Assembly: GCA_036273715.1 (NCBI GenBank)
Contig: DASUHB010000072.1
Span: forward strand, 124,001-188,000
DNA: 64,000 nucleotides
Direction of reading: 5' to 3'
Source of the DNA: Gemmatimonadaceae bacterium
GTDB lineage: Bacteria > Gemmatimonadota > Gemmatimonadetes > Gemmatimonadales > Gemmatimonadaceae
The notes beneath the pieces were generated by a model. That model had not been told where the DNA came from and searched no databases. It saw nothing but the letters and a program-made list of their open reading frames with translations. The position numbers and the translations under genes are program-made. Positions 26,058 to 34,269 of this stretch are shown piece after piece. The first letter of the stretch is position 1, and each line of letters begins with the position of its first letter.

Positions 26058-27245
26058 TCAGGGCGTGTGATCTGACCCCGTCGAGTCGGCCTTCGGCTGC
26101 GAGGGGCGGCCGGCCGGCATGTTGGGCATGTCGCTCATCGGCATGTCGCGCATCTTGGCGTCCCCCGACGCGCGCGCGTCATGTCCGGCGGCGCCTTTGT
26201 GTTGTTGCGATGCGGTTCCGGCCGGGTGCTCGTTCATGTCGGTCATGATCGGCAGCGTGGCGATATCGCGTTTCACCAGCGGGTCGTTGAGATCGAGCTT
26301 GGGCCAGGTTGCGCCATCGTCGGGGACGAAGGCCCCGTTGATGTGTCCCATGCCTCCGTCCTTGAACGTTTCGCTGGTCGGGTTGTCGTACTCGGCGACG
26401 ACCCGGTATGGATGGTGCGCCTTGAGGGCGAGCGCGTCGCTGTTGAAGCCGAAGATGAAGCGGCCGACGCCCTGCACGTGGCCGTCGTGGTCGCGGCGCG
26501 CCTTGAGGCGGGCGAGCACCTTTCCGTTAGTCGCGTCCTGGAGCTCGAGGGTGCTGCCGTAGTCGTGCAGATGTCCGCCGATGCCGACGAGCTTTCCGCC
26601 GATCGGGAGCTCGAATTCATAGCTGTGGGTCGATTTTCCCGGTGGCACATCGAATGTGGTAACGCCGCCGATGTGGTTATTCACATCGACGTAGAACGGC
26701 ATCACGGACAGCACGTCGTGTCCCGCGGCCGGCGTGTAGAGCAGCGTGACCTCGAGGTAGGCCGCATCGATGTCCTTGCCGGTTTCGTTGTGGAACATGG
26801 CGTACATACCGAGCTTTTCGCCTAACCGCATCGGGACGCCCATGGAGGCGGGGAGCTCGACGGGGTCGGTTTCGGCGCCCCAGCCGAAGAGGCGCTCGAC
26901 GGCCGGGTAGACCAGCTGGCGGCGGTCGAAGTTGACGCCGATGAGATGGTGCAGGATCTCTCGGGGCAGCGCCTTACCGGCGGCATCGCGCATCCGGACG
27001 CTGAAGCCGCGCAGGTATCCATCGACGGGCCAGGTGAACGGCATCACATCGTTCGGCGTCATGTTCGACATGTCCATCTGCGCATTCATCGCCGGCAGAC
27101 GGAACGGTCCCGCGGTGACGATGATACGGGAGTGCGCCGAGTCGACGCGGACTTCGATCTTGGGCGGCGTGACCGGAAGCACGGCCGCGGGATGCGGGGC
27201 CGGGCCGGCGAGCAGCGTCGTGACAGCAAGCAGTAAAGTCACCAT
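26058..27245 (-). CDS. Secreted copper type II monooxygenase-like protein
   Basis: A 395-residue exported protein (signal to about residue 20). It shows the copper-ligand pattern of peptidylglycine alpha-hydroxylating monooxygenase: H99-H100 (EILHHLIGVNF), H152 (AMFHNETG), H225-x-H227 (GGHLHDYGS) and M299 (GGMGH), with spacings of 52, 73 and 72 against 64, 70 and 70 in the mammalian enzyme. The C-terminal 70 residues are Met/His/Asp-rich (MRDMPMSDMPNMP) and may bind copper. Substrate unknown. It is in line with the C1 cofactor operon, 35 bases after the PTPS gene. Confidence 0.6.
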   Translation of the reverse strand: MVTLLLAVTTLLAGPAPHPAAVLPVTPPKIEVRVDSAHSRIIVTAGPFRLPAMNAQMDMSNMTPNDVMPFTWPVDGYLRGFSVRMRDAAGKALPREILHHLIGVNFDRRQLVYPAVERLFGWGAETDPVELPASMGVPMRLGEKLGMYAMFHNETGKDIDAAYLEVTLLYTPAAGHDVLSVMPFYVDVNNHIGGVTTFDVPPGKSTHSYEFELPIGGKLVGIGGHLHDYGSTLELQDATNGKVLARLKARRDHDGHVQGVGRFIFGFNSDALALKAHHPYRVVAEYDNPTSETFKDGGMGHINGAFVPDDGATWPKLDLNDPLVKRDIATLPIMTDMNEHPAGTASQQHKGAAGHDARASGDAKMRDMPMSDMPNMPAGRPSQPKADSTGSDHTP

Positions 27246-27280
27246 GATGTCTATCCTTGACCGTTAGGCATTGAGCAAGC

Positions 27281-27793
27281 TCAGCCGAGCGTTCCGCGAT
27301 ACGTGGCGGATTGGCCGAAACTTTCTTCCACTTCCATCTCGATGGCCGTGAGATGCGCCACGGTGCCTGCGCCTAACTCGGTAAGGAACCGGGTGGCCAG
27401 GTGGCGCGCGAGCATCTCGACGGTGGTATTCGGGATGGGCAGCAGCGCGCAGTCCCGCGCCGGGAACACGTAGCGCAGCGCGCCCTCGTAATCGACGGAC
27501 ACCGTTTGGTCCCTGGTGACGATGCCCAGCTTCGGGTTCTCGAGCGGCAGCAGCACTTTATGGTCGATCTCGTCGCAGAGTTGGCGCATGAGCCGTTTGA
27601 CCAACGAAAAATCGAGCACGTACCAACCGTCTTCATCGATCGCACCGTCGAGCGCCACGCCGACGCGATAATTGTGGCCGTGCAGCGACTCACAGCGGTG
27701 GCCGGCGAACGTGATGAAGTGCGCCGACGAGAAAACGGTGTAGTCCTTCTTGACCCGTATCCTAAACTCGCCGTGGGTTCGCATCTGTTCCAT
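27281..27793 (-). CDS. 6-pyruvoyltetrahydropterin synthase/QueD family, dual-motif type
   Basis: A 170-residue COG0720 protein. Zinc ligands: H25 in FSSAH and H38/H40 in LHGH. The active-site stretch C34-E35-S-L-H-G-H satisfies both the QueD/PTPS-I pattern CxxxHGH and the PTPS-III pattern ExxHGH. Enzymes with both are reported to make carboxytetrahydropterin for queuosine and 6-hydroxymethyldihydropterin, bypassing FolB. In this cluster the pterin product could feed H4MPT. Start MEQMRT is used; the inner ATG three codons on is possible. Confidence 0.85.
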   Translation of the reverse strand: MEQMRTHGEFRIRVKKDYTVFSSAHFITFAGHRCESLHGHNYRVGVALDGAIDEDGWYVLDFSLVKRLMRQLCDEIDHKVLLPLENPKLGIVTRDQTVSVDYEGALRYVFPARDCALLPIPNTTVEMLARHLATRFLTELGAGTVAHLTAIEMEVEESFGQSATYRGTLG

Positions 27794-27801
27794 CCGGAGC
27801 G

Positions 27802-28686
27802 CTAGCTCCAGCCTCCCTCGAGAAGAACGGCGAAAATTGCGGCGGCGGTAAGATCGGCGGTGGTCCCGGGGTTCCGGGAATTGGATGGGTCGCGGAGCGC
27901 GCGATCGAACGCAGCCGCCCGCAGGCGGCCGGCTGCGCTCCGCACGCCGCCGGCAGCGAGCACCGCGCGGCTGCGCCGAGAGATGGCAGCCGCTTCCGCG
28001 TTGCCCACCTTGCGAGCCACGTGCGTGTCGGGCGCCGCGGCCAGCAGCGTCAGGTAGGTCTCGACAATGGCGTCGTCCCATGAAAGTCCATCGCCTCGCG
28101 CGCGTCGCAACGTGGGCGCGCCCAACTCGAACGTGACGGCAAAGTCCGTGGCGTACTCGCGCGCGATACCGTCGTGATCCGCGGCGAGCACCATGACGGC
28201 GCGCAGGCCGCGGGTTGGCGCAGCCGCGACATCCTGCGACGTCGCGCGGCCGAGTCCCCCGGGATGCGCGAGGCGAATGGCGGCATACACATGGGCCGCA
28301 TCGCGCACCGTGGTTCGCCGCAACACGCGCGCCACGCGGCCGCGCAGCGTCCCGCCGCGCGGATCGAGAGCGGCCCGCGCAAGCGGCGCGAGCAGCAGGA
28401 TGATACCGAGATTCGTATTGGCGCGCGTCCAACCCGCGGTCGCGAGGCAGGCTCCGTAGATGGTGGCACCGAGCGTGCGGCGTCGCGCGAGCAGGAACGC
28501 AGGCCCAATCGCGGCGGCGCTGGCGAGGAAGTGCTCGTAGCGCGTGTCGTGAAAATGCGTGCGGGCGGGTGGCGCAACGTTACCGGGTTTTTGTGCGCTG
28601 GCCTCGAGCAAGCACGCCAGTTGGGCAGCGCTCGCGACATCTGCGGCCGTGGCTGGTCGTACGGGCGTGCGACGGTTTGGCGTCAG
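27802..28686 (-). CDS. CitG-like (triphosphoribosyl-dephospho-CoA synthase) family protein
   Basis: About 294 residues of a CitG/MdcB-like helical fold: LEASAQKPGNV near the start, TRANTNLGIILLLAPLA, and SRNPGTTADLTAAAIF at the end. CitG-like genes accompany H4MPT clusters; their reaction there is unknown. No ATG or GTG occurs near the expected N terminus. A CTG at 28686 overlaps the preceding stop as CTGA, copying the ATGA overlaps of its neighbours, and is taken as start with low certainty. Nine bases separate it from the PTPS gene. Confidence 0.75.
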   Translation of the reverse strand: MTPNRRTPVRPATAADVASAAQLACLLEASAQKPGNVAPPARTHFHDTRYEHFLASAAAIGPAFLLARRRTLGATIYGACLATAGWTRANTNLGIILLLAPLARAALDPRGGTLRGRVARVLRRTTVRDAAHVYAAIRLAHPGGLGRATSQDVAAAPTRGLRAVMVLAADHDGIAREYATDFAVTFELGAPTLRRARGDGLSWDDAIVETYLTLLAAAPDTHVARKVGNAEAAAISRRSRAVLAAGGVRSAAGRLRAAAFDRALRDPSNSRNPGTTADLTAAAIFAVLLEGGWS

Positions 28687-29561
28687 CGTCTGGCGCGATA
28701 CGCGTCGAGCAAATGATCGACGATCGCTTGGGCGACGTCGATGGAGGTAGCTGTCTGAAGCCCGTGCCATCCAGGGATGCCGTTCACCTCGAGTACATAG
28801 ACTGATCCGTCTCGAGCGGGCAGGAGATCGACGCCGGCGTACGCCGCGCCGACGGTGCGTGCGGCACACAGCGCCATGGCGTGCCACTCGGCGGGCAGTG
28901 TGATCGCGCGTGCGTGTCCGCCACGAGCCAGATTGGTGCGCCAACCCGCCGCCGAGCGTTCGATGGCGCCCACGACACGGTCGCCGACGACGAAGACGCG
29001 GACGTCGCGACCTTCGTGCTCGATCGTGCGCTGAAGATAATACACCCCGTGAATGGCTTCCAGCGCGCGAAACACGCGCCACGCGATTTCCTCGTCATTC
29101 ACGCGCACCATGCCGAGCCCCATGGAGCCGACGAGCGGTTTGACGATGACATCGCGCAGTGCATGGAACGCATCCATCGCCTGGTCGGAACGCTCGCACA
29201 CGATCGTTTCCGGCGTGGGAAGACCAGCCCGCGCGAGCAGCGCCGACGTGTAGAACTTGTCGACGGTTCGCTCGATCGCGCGCGGCGGGTTCATGACGGG
29301 GACACCGGCGTCCTCGAGGGCGTGGAGCGCATCGACACGAAACACGATCTGCTCGAGCGACCCATTGGGGATGATGCGCGCGAGGACCGCGTCGGCCGAG
29401 AGGAGGTCGGTGTCCTGCGCCTGCATGCGCGTGCGACTGCCGAGGGATGCGACGAGGGTCTCGTACGGGAACACGGCTGCGCGCGCGCCGCGGACCGCCA
29501 GCGCGCGCGCGAGCTCTTCGGTGTGCCATCCGGTGCGCGCGGCGAGGATGGCGACGAACAT
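28683..29561 (-). CDS. RimK-type ATP-grasp ligase, MptN-like
   Basis: A 292-residue ATP-grasp protein: VDKFYTSALLARAGLPTPETI, the ATP-binding VIVKPLVGSMGLGMVRV, YYLQRTIEHEGRDVRVFVVG and the metal-binding VLEVNGIPGWHG. It resembles tetrahydromethanopterin:alpha-L-glutamate ligase MptN and RimK. In this cluster a glutamate addition to H4MPT or MFR is likely. ATG at 29561 lies four bases after the EthD-like stop; a longer frame upstream is discounted. Confidence 0.85.
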   Translation of the reverse strand: MFVAILAARTGWHTEELARALAVRGARAAVFPYETLVASLGSRTRMQAQDTDLLSADAVLARIIPNGSLEQIVFRVDALHALEDAGVPVMNPPRAIERTVDKFYTSALLARAGLPTPETIVCERSDQAMDAFHALRDVIVKPLVGSMGLGMVRVNDEEIAWRVFRALEAIHGVYYLQRTIEHEGRDVRVFVVGDRVVGAIERSAAGWRTNLARGGHARAITLPAEWHAMALCAARTVGAAYAGVDLLPARDGSVYVLEVNGIPGWHGLQTATSIDVAQAIVDHLLDAYRARR

Positions 29562-29565
29562 GATC

Positions 29566-29877
29566 TCAGCCTTCCTGGCCGGTGAGCGCGGTGAACCCGC
29601 CGGTGGCGAAGTTAGGCAAGTCGCCGGCAACGGCGCCGAATCCCGGCGTGGCCGTGCCGCGCGTGAGCGCCGCTTCCGAATCGAACCAGAGTTCGGCCTT
29701 GCGATAGAACGAAGGCTTCGAGCCGTCGAGGTTGCGGGGAAATTTCATGAGCACCGCGCGCGAGAATCCGATTTCCTTGGCGTGCTTGTTCACGAGCGGG
29801 AGGTGGGTGGCGGCGTAGTACTTCTCGAATGCCGCCGGGTCCTTCGGATGGTTGTAGATGACGACGACGCACCACAT
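29566..29877 (-). CDS. EthD family ferredoxin-like fold protein
   Basis: A 103-residue dimeric alpha/beta barrel-type protein: VVIYNHPKDPAAFEKYYAATHLPLV is typical of EthD, with the His of TH(L/V)PL. EthD proteins are accessory or degradative factors; this one is embedded between mch and the MptN-like gene. It may be a bystander or an uncharacterised helper. The frame is intact and spacing to the next gene is four bases. Confidence 0.8.
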   Translation of the reverse strand: MWCVVVIYNHPKDPAAFEKYYAATHLPLVNKHAKEIGFSRAVLMKFPRNLDGSKPSFYRKAELWFDSEAALTRGTATPGFGAVAGDLPNFATGGFTALTGQEG

Positions 29878-29941
29878 GGGGAACCTCGGGGAATGGGAAT
29901 CGGGGAAACGCGGCGTGCGCGCGTTAGGCGCACAGGGACGG

Positions 29942-30898
29942 TCACTGCATCAGCGATGTGCGCAGCACTTCGGGATCCAGCTTGCCGCCGTGGAACGTGC
30001 GTCCGGAGGTGTCGCTGGTGAGCCAGACTTCGCCCGGGCTGAAGAGCATTTTATCGATCTTGTAGAAATCGCCACCGTAGCGCTTGAAGATGTCATAGAA
30101 CGGTGTGCCGTAGTCGTGCGATGCGGAGGCGGGGAGTCGGCTGGCGAGCTGCGAGAGCTCATCGTCGTCGGCGCGAACGGTGAAGTGCGCCTGTCCGCCG
30201 TAGAGCACGCAGTCGTTGGTGCGGCCGATGGCGTGCAGGTCGTCGTGCGCCACGGGCGGGAGCGGGGCGACGCCGATCCCGCTGACCACGCGCCGGACGT
30301 CGAAGCCTAACGACTCCATCTTGTGGAGCGCCGTCTCGAGGATGCGGGCCACGACCTGCACGCCGCCGGCGAGCGACGCCGTCGGCGCGATGGCGATCGT
30401 GACCTGGCGCGGATCGAGTTTGGCGCGCGAGGCGATGTAATGGGCAACTTCGTCGGTGGGCGGCGTTCGTCCCTCGAGGACGAGCACGCCGCGCGTGGCC
30501 TGCTCGGCGTAGCCCAACCTGGTGAAGAGCTCGGTCTCGACGCGGGCATGCGCGCGCAGCGGGCCGGATGCCATCGCGAAATACTTGCCGACCTGGATCG
30601 ACCAGCCGGCGTACTGCGATGCCATGCAGGCGAGCGCGGGATGATCGGTCCACAGGCGGACACCGGGGTACGAGTCGCTGCCAATTCGTAACCAAGTGAG
30701 ACTAATGTCGGCCAATCCACTCGTGCAGAGCTGCGCGAGCGCGATGCCGGCGCCGAGACCGCCGGCGGCTTCGATGCCCGCATCCAGCAGGCGCGTGCCC
30801 GACGGCAGCAGGCTGCTCGCGACGCGGAGTTGGCTCGCGCGCGCGACCATGTCGTCCGCCAGCTCCCAGGCGCGCTCGTTCAAGTGGAGGGCGCTCAC
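29942..30898 (-). CDS. mch: Methenyl-H4MPT cyclohydrolase
   Basis: A 318-residue cytoplasmic enzyme interconverting 5,10-methenyl-H4MPT and 5-formyl-H4MPT. Family stretches: LNERAWELADDMVARA, LLDAGIEAAGGLGAGI, ASGPLRAHARVE, ALHKMESLGFD and NDCVLYGGQAHFTV; length is as expected (about 315-330). Start overlaps the fhcC stop as ATGA. It links MtdB to the formyltransferase. Confidence 0.95.
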   Translation of the reverse strand: MSALHLNERAWELADDMVARASQLRVASSLLPSGTRLLDAGIEAAGGLGAGIALAQLCTSGLADISLTWLRIGSDSYPGVRLWTDHPALACMASQYAGWSIQVGKYFAMASGPLRAHARVETELFTRLGYAEQATRGVLVLEGRTPPTDEVAHYIASRAKLDPRQVTIAIAPTASLAGGVQVVARILETALHKMESLGFDVRRVVSGIGVAPLPPVAHDDLHAIGRTNDCVLYGGQAHFTVRADDDELSQLASRLPASASHDYGTPFYDIFKRYGGDFYKIDKMLFSPGEVWLTSDTSGRTFHGGKLDPEVLRTSLMQ

Positions 30899-31716
30899 CG
30901 GCCGGCCCGCGTGAGAATTTCGCCGCGTCCCGTCTCGGACATGTCGCCGCTGTAACGCAAAAAGGCGGCGCCGCGGGCGTCATCGCCGAGCGAGAGATCG
31001 CGGCGGGAGCGCAGATGCACGAGGGTGACGGCGATGTGCGGCGGCACGTACGTACAATCGTAGAGGTAGGTGGGCGGGACGTCGACGCCGCCGAAGACGA
31101 CGATGCTGCCGCGTTTGTTGAACCGGCCGGGATCGTGCCCTGCACTGCCGAAGACGATCACGTTGCCGGCGATCATGCCCACGCCGGCGCGCGGACCGGC
31201 GTTGCCGGCGACGACCACGGTGCCGCGCCGCATGGACGCGCCGATTTCAGCGCCGGCGTTGCCGCGCACGATGATCTCGCCGCCGGACATGCCGCGCGCC
31301 GCGGCCAGGCGGCCCGCGCCTAACCGATCGCCGGCATTGCCGGCGACGTCGAGCAGGCCGCCGGACATCTCGAGGCCCGCGCCGTAGCCGGCATCGCCGC
31401 CGACGCGCAGCGTGCCGCCGGACATGCGGGTGCCCACATAGCGCCCCACGGCGCCGTCCACGTGCAGGTCGCCGGTCGACATGCCGGCGCCGATGGCGTC
31501 GACGAGCGCCAGGTCGCCGGCGAGGCGCACGGTGCTCGACCGGCCGCCGCGCACCTGGAACACGTCGCCTAACGGAACGACGCATGCGCCATCCCACAGC
31601 GGCAGCCGCGCGATGCCGGCCTCGTCGAGGGCCGCGAACGCATCGGGCAGGATGGACTCCGCCTCGAGGCGGCGCCCGATCGCGCCGCGCAGCGTGAGCG
31701 TGACGGCGTCGCTCAT
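30895..31716 (-). CDS. fhcC: Formyltransferase/hydrolase complex subunit C
   Basis: A 273-residue protein homologous to formylmethanofuran dehydrogenase subunit C (FwdC). The repeated G-x-x-G-x-x-M-x-x-G-x-L/I units (AGMSTGDLHVDGAVG, TRMSGGTLRVGGDAG and following) form the right-handed beta helix shared with the glutamate synthase C-terminal domain. It is structural in FhcABCD, which moves formyl from H4MPT to MFR and releases formate. ATGA overlaps both neighbours. Confidence 0.94.
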   Translation of the reverse strand: MSDAVTLTLRGAIGRRLEAESILPDAFAALDEAGIARLPLWDGACVVPLGDVFQVRGGRSSTVRLAGDLALVDAIGAGMSTGDLHVDGAVGRYVGTRMSGGTLRVGGDAGYGAGLEMSGGLLDVAGNAGDRLGAGRLAAARGMSGGEIIVRGNAGAEIGASMRRGTVVVAGNAGPRAGVGMIAGNVIVFGSAGHDPGRFNKRGSIVVFGGVDVPPTYLYDCTYVPPHIAVTLVHLRSRRDLSLGDDARGAAFLRYSGDMSETGRGEILTRAGR

Positions 31717-32627
31717 GCCGCGGCGCCCGCGCCCATGATCTCGCGGAGATAAAAGTGGTGTGGTCCGAGCTTGCCGCCGTAATTGCCGGCGGAGATGCTG
31801 TGGATGCCGCTGCGGCAGGCGGCGTCGATCCCCGCGCGCATGGCGGCCGCGATCGAGGGCGCGTCCAGGCCGTCGAGCACGATCTCGAGCGCGGCGTTGA
31901 CTCCGTTAGGCAACGACGATGGCGACCGCGAGCGAATGGTGGGCGAGAACGCGTCGTTGGTCGTCGCGATCATCGACGGATAGCGTTTGCTGCCCACCTT
32001 GCTGCCGCTGCGCACGATGCCGCCGGGAAACGGAAGCGCCACCCCCGGCGTTCCGCGCATGGCCTCGACTGCGGCCTCGGCTGCGTCGAGGGCAGCCGCA
32101 TCGCTCTCGGCGAGGATGAGAAAGTTGCCGCCGCCGACACCCTTGATCCGTCCGAACGTCTCCTGCACCAGGAACTCGCCTTCCATCACCGGGATGCGCC
32201 AGTAGCGTTGGCCCCCGATCACCTTGCTGGATTGAAATCCGTCGCCGAACACGCGCAGGGATCGTCCGATCGGCATCCGGTCGGTCGCATCGAGGAGGCC
32301 GTCGAAGCACGCGGTGGTGACGCACGTGAGCACCGTCTGCCCGATGCGCTCGATCATGCGCTTGACGAGACTGTCCGAATCCATCGTGAAGAGCAGCACG
32401 CTGACGCCGGGACGACCATCGGGCGTCTCGGACGGCGAGAGCTCCCGTTCGATGCCTGCTTCGACCTTGCAGGCGATGACGGACGTCGCGAAGCCCGTCA
32501 TCTCGCGTGCGGCTTCGGTCGCCCAACGCCGATCGCGCGCGGTGATGATGACCCGCGCCGCGCGCATGCCGAACGCTTCGGCGAACGTGTTTTCGATGGC
32601 CACACCGCGAATGTTCACGTTAGGCAC
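31713..32627 (-). CDS. fhcD: Formylmethanofuran:H4MPT formyltransferase, Fhc subunit D
   Basis: A 304-residue Ftr homologue. Seen: NTFAEAFGMRAARVIITA at the N terminus, GFQSSKVIGGQRYWRIPVMEG, GRIKGVGGGNFLI and KYPSM-like KRYPSMIATTND. It transfers formyl between formyl-H4MPT and MFR. The GTG start overlaps fhcA by eight bases (GTGCCTAA), and the GCCTAAC motif there is both the fhcA stop and fhcD codons for Pro-Asn. It retains the expected length of the family. Confidence 0.95.
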   Translation of the reverse strand: MPNVNIRGVAIENTFAEAFGMRAARVIITARDRRWATEAAREMTGFATSVIACKVEAGIERELSPSETPDGRPGVSVLLFTMDSDSLVKRMIERIGQTVLTCVTTACFDGLLDATDRMPIGRSLRVFGDGFQSSKVIGGQRYWRIPVMEGEFLVQETFGRIKGVGGGNFLILAESDAAALDAAEAAVEAMRGTPGVALPFPGGIVRSGSKVGSKRYPSMIATTNDAFSPTIRSRSPSSLPNGVNAALEIVLDGLDAPSIAAAMRAGIDAACRSGIHSISAGNYGGKLGPHHFYLREIMGAGAAA

Positions 32628-34269
32628 CCGCGCCGACGGGAACCGGCGCGTCGCGCGGCGGCGCGACCGGATAGTTGGCGAGCGCGATCGTCGCGTAGCG
32701 CTCGAACCACGCCGAGAGGTCGCGCATCACCGCGTCGTCGTACGGCGGCCGCACGTACAGACGACGGGACGGCGGCGCCCGGCGCAGCTGCCCTTCCTCG
32801 ACGACGAGCTCGCCCGCCTTGATGACGTATCGGGGCGTCGAGAACATCGCGGCGATGTTCGCGTCGCGCGCGTAAATCGTGATGTCGGCGTCCGCGCCCG
32901 CGCCCAGATGTCCCTTGTTCGCCAGGCCTAGCTGCCGCGCCGGACCGGCGCGCGTGATGATCGCGATCTCCCGCAGGGTGTACTCGCGCGCGAGCCCGTC
33001 GGCGAGCGCGCTCCCGGCGAGCAGCTTCTGATTCACGGCCTTGAGCCGGTCGTCCCGATAGGCGCGATCCATCAGCAGCCGAATCAATTCGGGGTAGCTC
33101 GTGAACGCGCCGCCGTTGGGATGGTCGGTGGACAGCACGACCCGCCACGGATCCTCGGAGAGCAGGAACAGCTCGAGACCGACGACCCACTGCAGCGCGG
33201 CGACGGCTGCGGCGTCCCGGTACTCGTACGGCACAATGCCGCATCCGGTCTCGAGTTCGACGTCCACGTTGACCCACCGCCGTCCGCTGCTCGCGTGCAG
33301 CAAATACTCCACGGCGCCATCGGCAGTGACCGTCGTCGCGTGTCCGAGCATCACCTGCCCAACGTCGATCGAGACCTCGTCGTGCGCATTGATGTAGGCA
33401 ATGAGCTGCTTGGCACCGGACGCCCACGGCTTGCCGTTTCCTCCGGCATACGCATGGAACTGGGCGTGCGCGAAGTGCGCCCGGCGCCCGGACAGCGCCC
33501 GCATGCTGTCGAGGGTCGTGGAGACGTTGCCAGGGAGACCGAGGTTGTTGCAGTGGATGTGCACGGGGTGCGGAAGCGCCAGCGTCGCGGCGGCGTCCGC
33601 CAGCGTCTCCATGATCGCGCGTGGCGTGGCGCCCGGGACACCGCTCGTGTCATCGATGCTTTTCACCGTGCGGATGTTGCGCTTCCAGAGCTCGACCCCG
33701 CCCGGATTCACGATCTTGATCGCATAGGCGCCGGTCGCGCCTAACAGCCAGGCGGTATAATCGCGGGCGCGGTCGCGTTCACCGGCGGCCACCTGCTGGA
33801 GCAGATAGGCATCGTTGCCCATGAGGGCGAAGAAGCCGGCGTCGATGATGGGCGTATCGTCGAGCTGCGCGTGCGTGTCGCGCGCGCTCACGGGCGCCAC
33901 CGCGGCGTCGAACACCGTGGTGTAGCCGAGCCCCGCGTAGCGGTAGCCGGTGGTGAACGTGCTCGGCACGGTGCCGCCGGTGCCGGAGCGCGGCACGGCA
34001 TCGCGGAGCGCGGGCGCGGCTGTCGGATCGGCCGTGCGCTCGTCGGACAGGATGCGACGGGCGTGATTGACGCTCGAGCCGGCGATGTGCGCGTGGATGT
34101 CGATGCCGCCGGGCATCACGACCATTCCGTGCGCGTCGAGGCGCGGCGCGTCGGTCGGGAGTGCGTCAACGATGCGGCCATCCAGCACGCAGACGTCGCG
34201 TACGTCTCCATCAACGCCGTTTGCGGGATCGTAGACGGCGCCGCCGGTGATGCGCAGGCGGTCGCTCAC
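32620..34269 (-). CDS. fhcA: Formyltransferase/hydrolase complex subunit A
   Basis: A 549-residue amidohydrolase-fold subunit homologous to FwdA/FmdA. The metal site begins with GGIDIHAHIAG near residue 50-60 and later His residues include HIHCNNLG and HFAHAQFHAY. In bacterial Fhc this subunit hydrolyses formyl-MFR to formate and MFR. The GTG start at 34269 overlaps the fhcB stop (GTGA), which decides it over the much longer open frame upstream. Confidence 0.95.
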   Translation of the reverse strand: MSDRLRITGGAVYDPANGVDGDVRDVCVLDGRIVDALPTDAPRLDAHGMVVMPGGIDIHAHIAGSSVNHARRILSDERTADPTAAPALRDAVPRSGTGGTVPSTFTTGYRYAGLGYTTVFDAAVAPVSARDTHAQLDDTPIIDAGFFALMGNDAYLLQQVAAGERDRARDYTAWLLGATGAYAIKIVNPGGVELWKRNIRTVKSIDDTSGVPGATPRAIMETLADAAATLALPHPVHIHCNNLGLPGNVSTTLDSMRALSGRRAHFAHAQFHAYAGGNGKPWASGAKQLIAYINAHDEVSIDVGQVMLGHATTVTADGAVEYLLHASSGRRWVNVDVELETGCGIVPYEYRDAAAVAALQWVVGLELFLLSEDPWRVVLSTDHPNGGAFTSYPELIRLLMDRAYRDDRLKAVNQKLLAGSALADGLAREYTLREIAIITRAGPARQLGLANKGHLGAGADADITIYARDANIAAMFSTPRYVIKAGELVVEEGQLRRAPPSRRLYVRPPYDDAVMRDLSAWFERYATIALANYPVAPPRDAPVPVGAGA

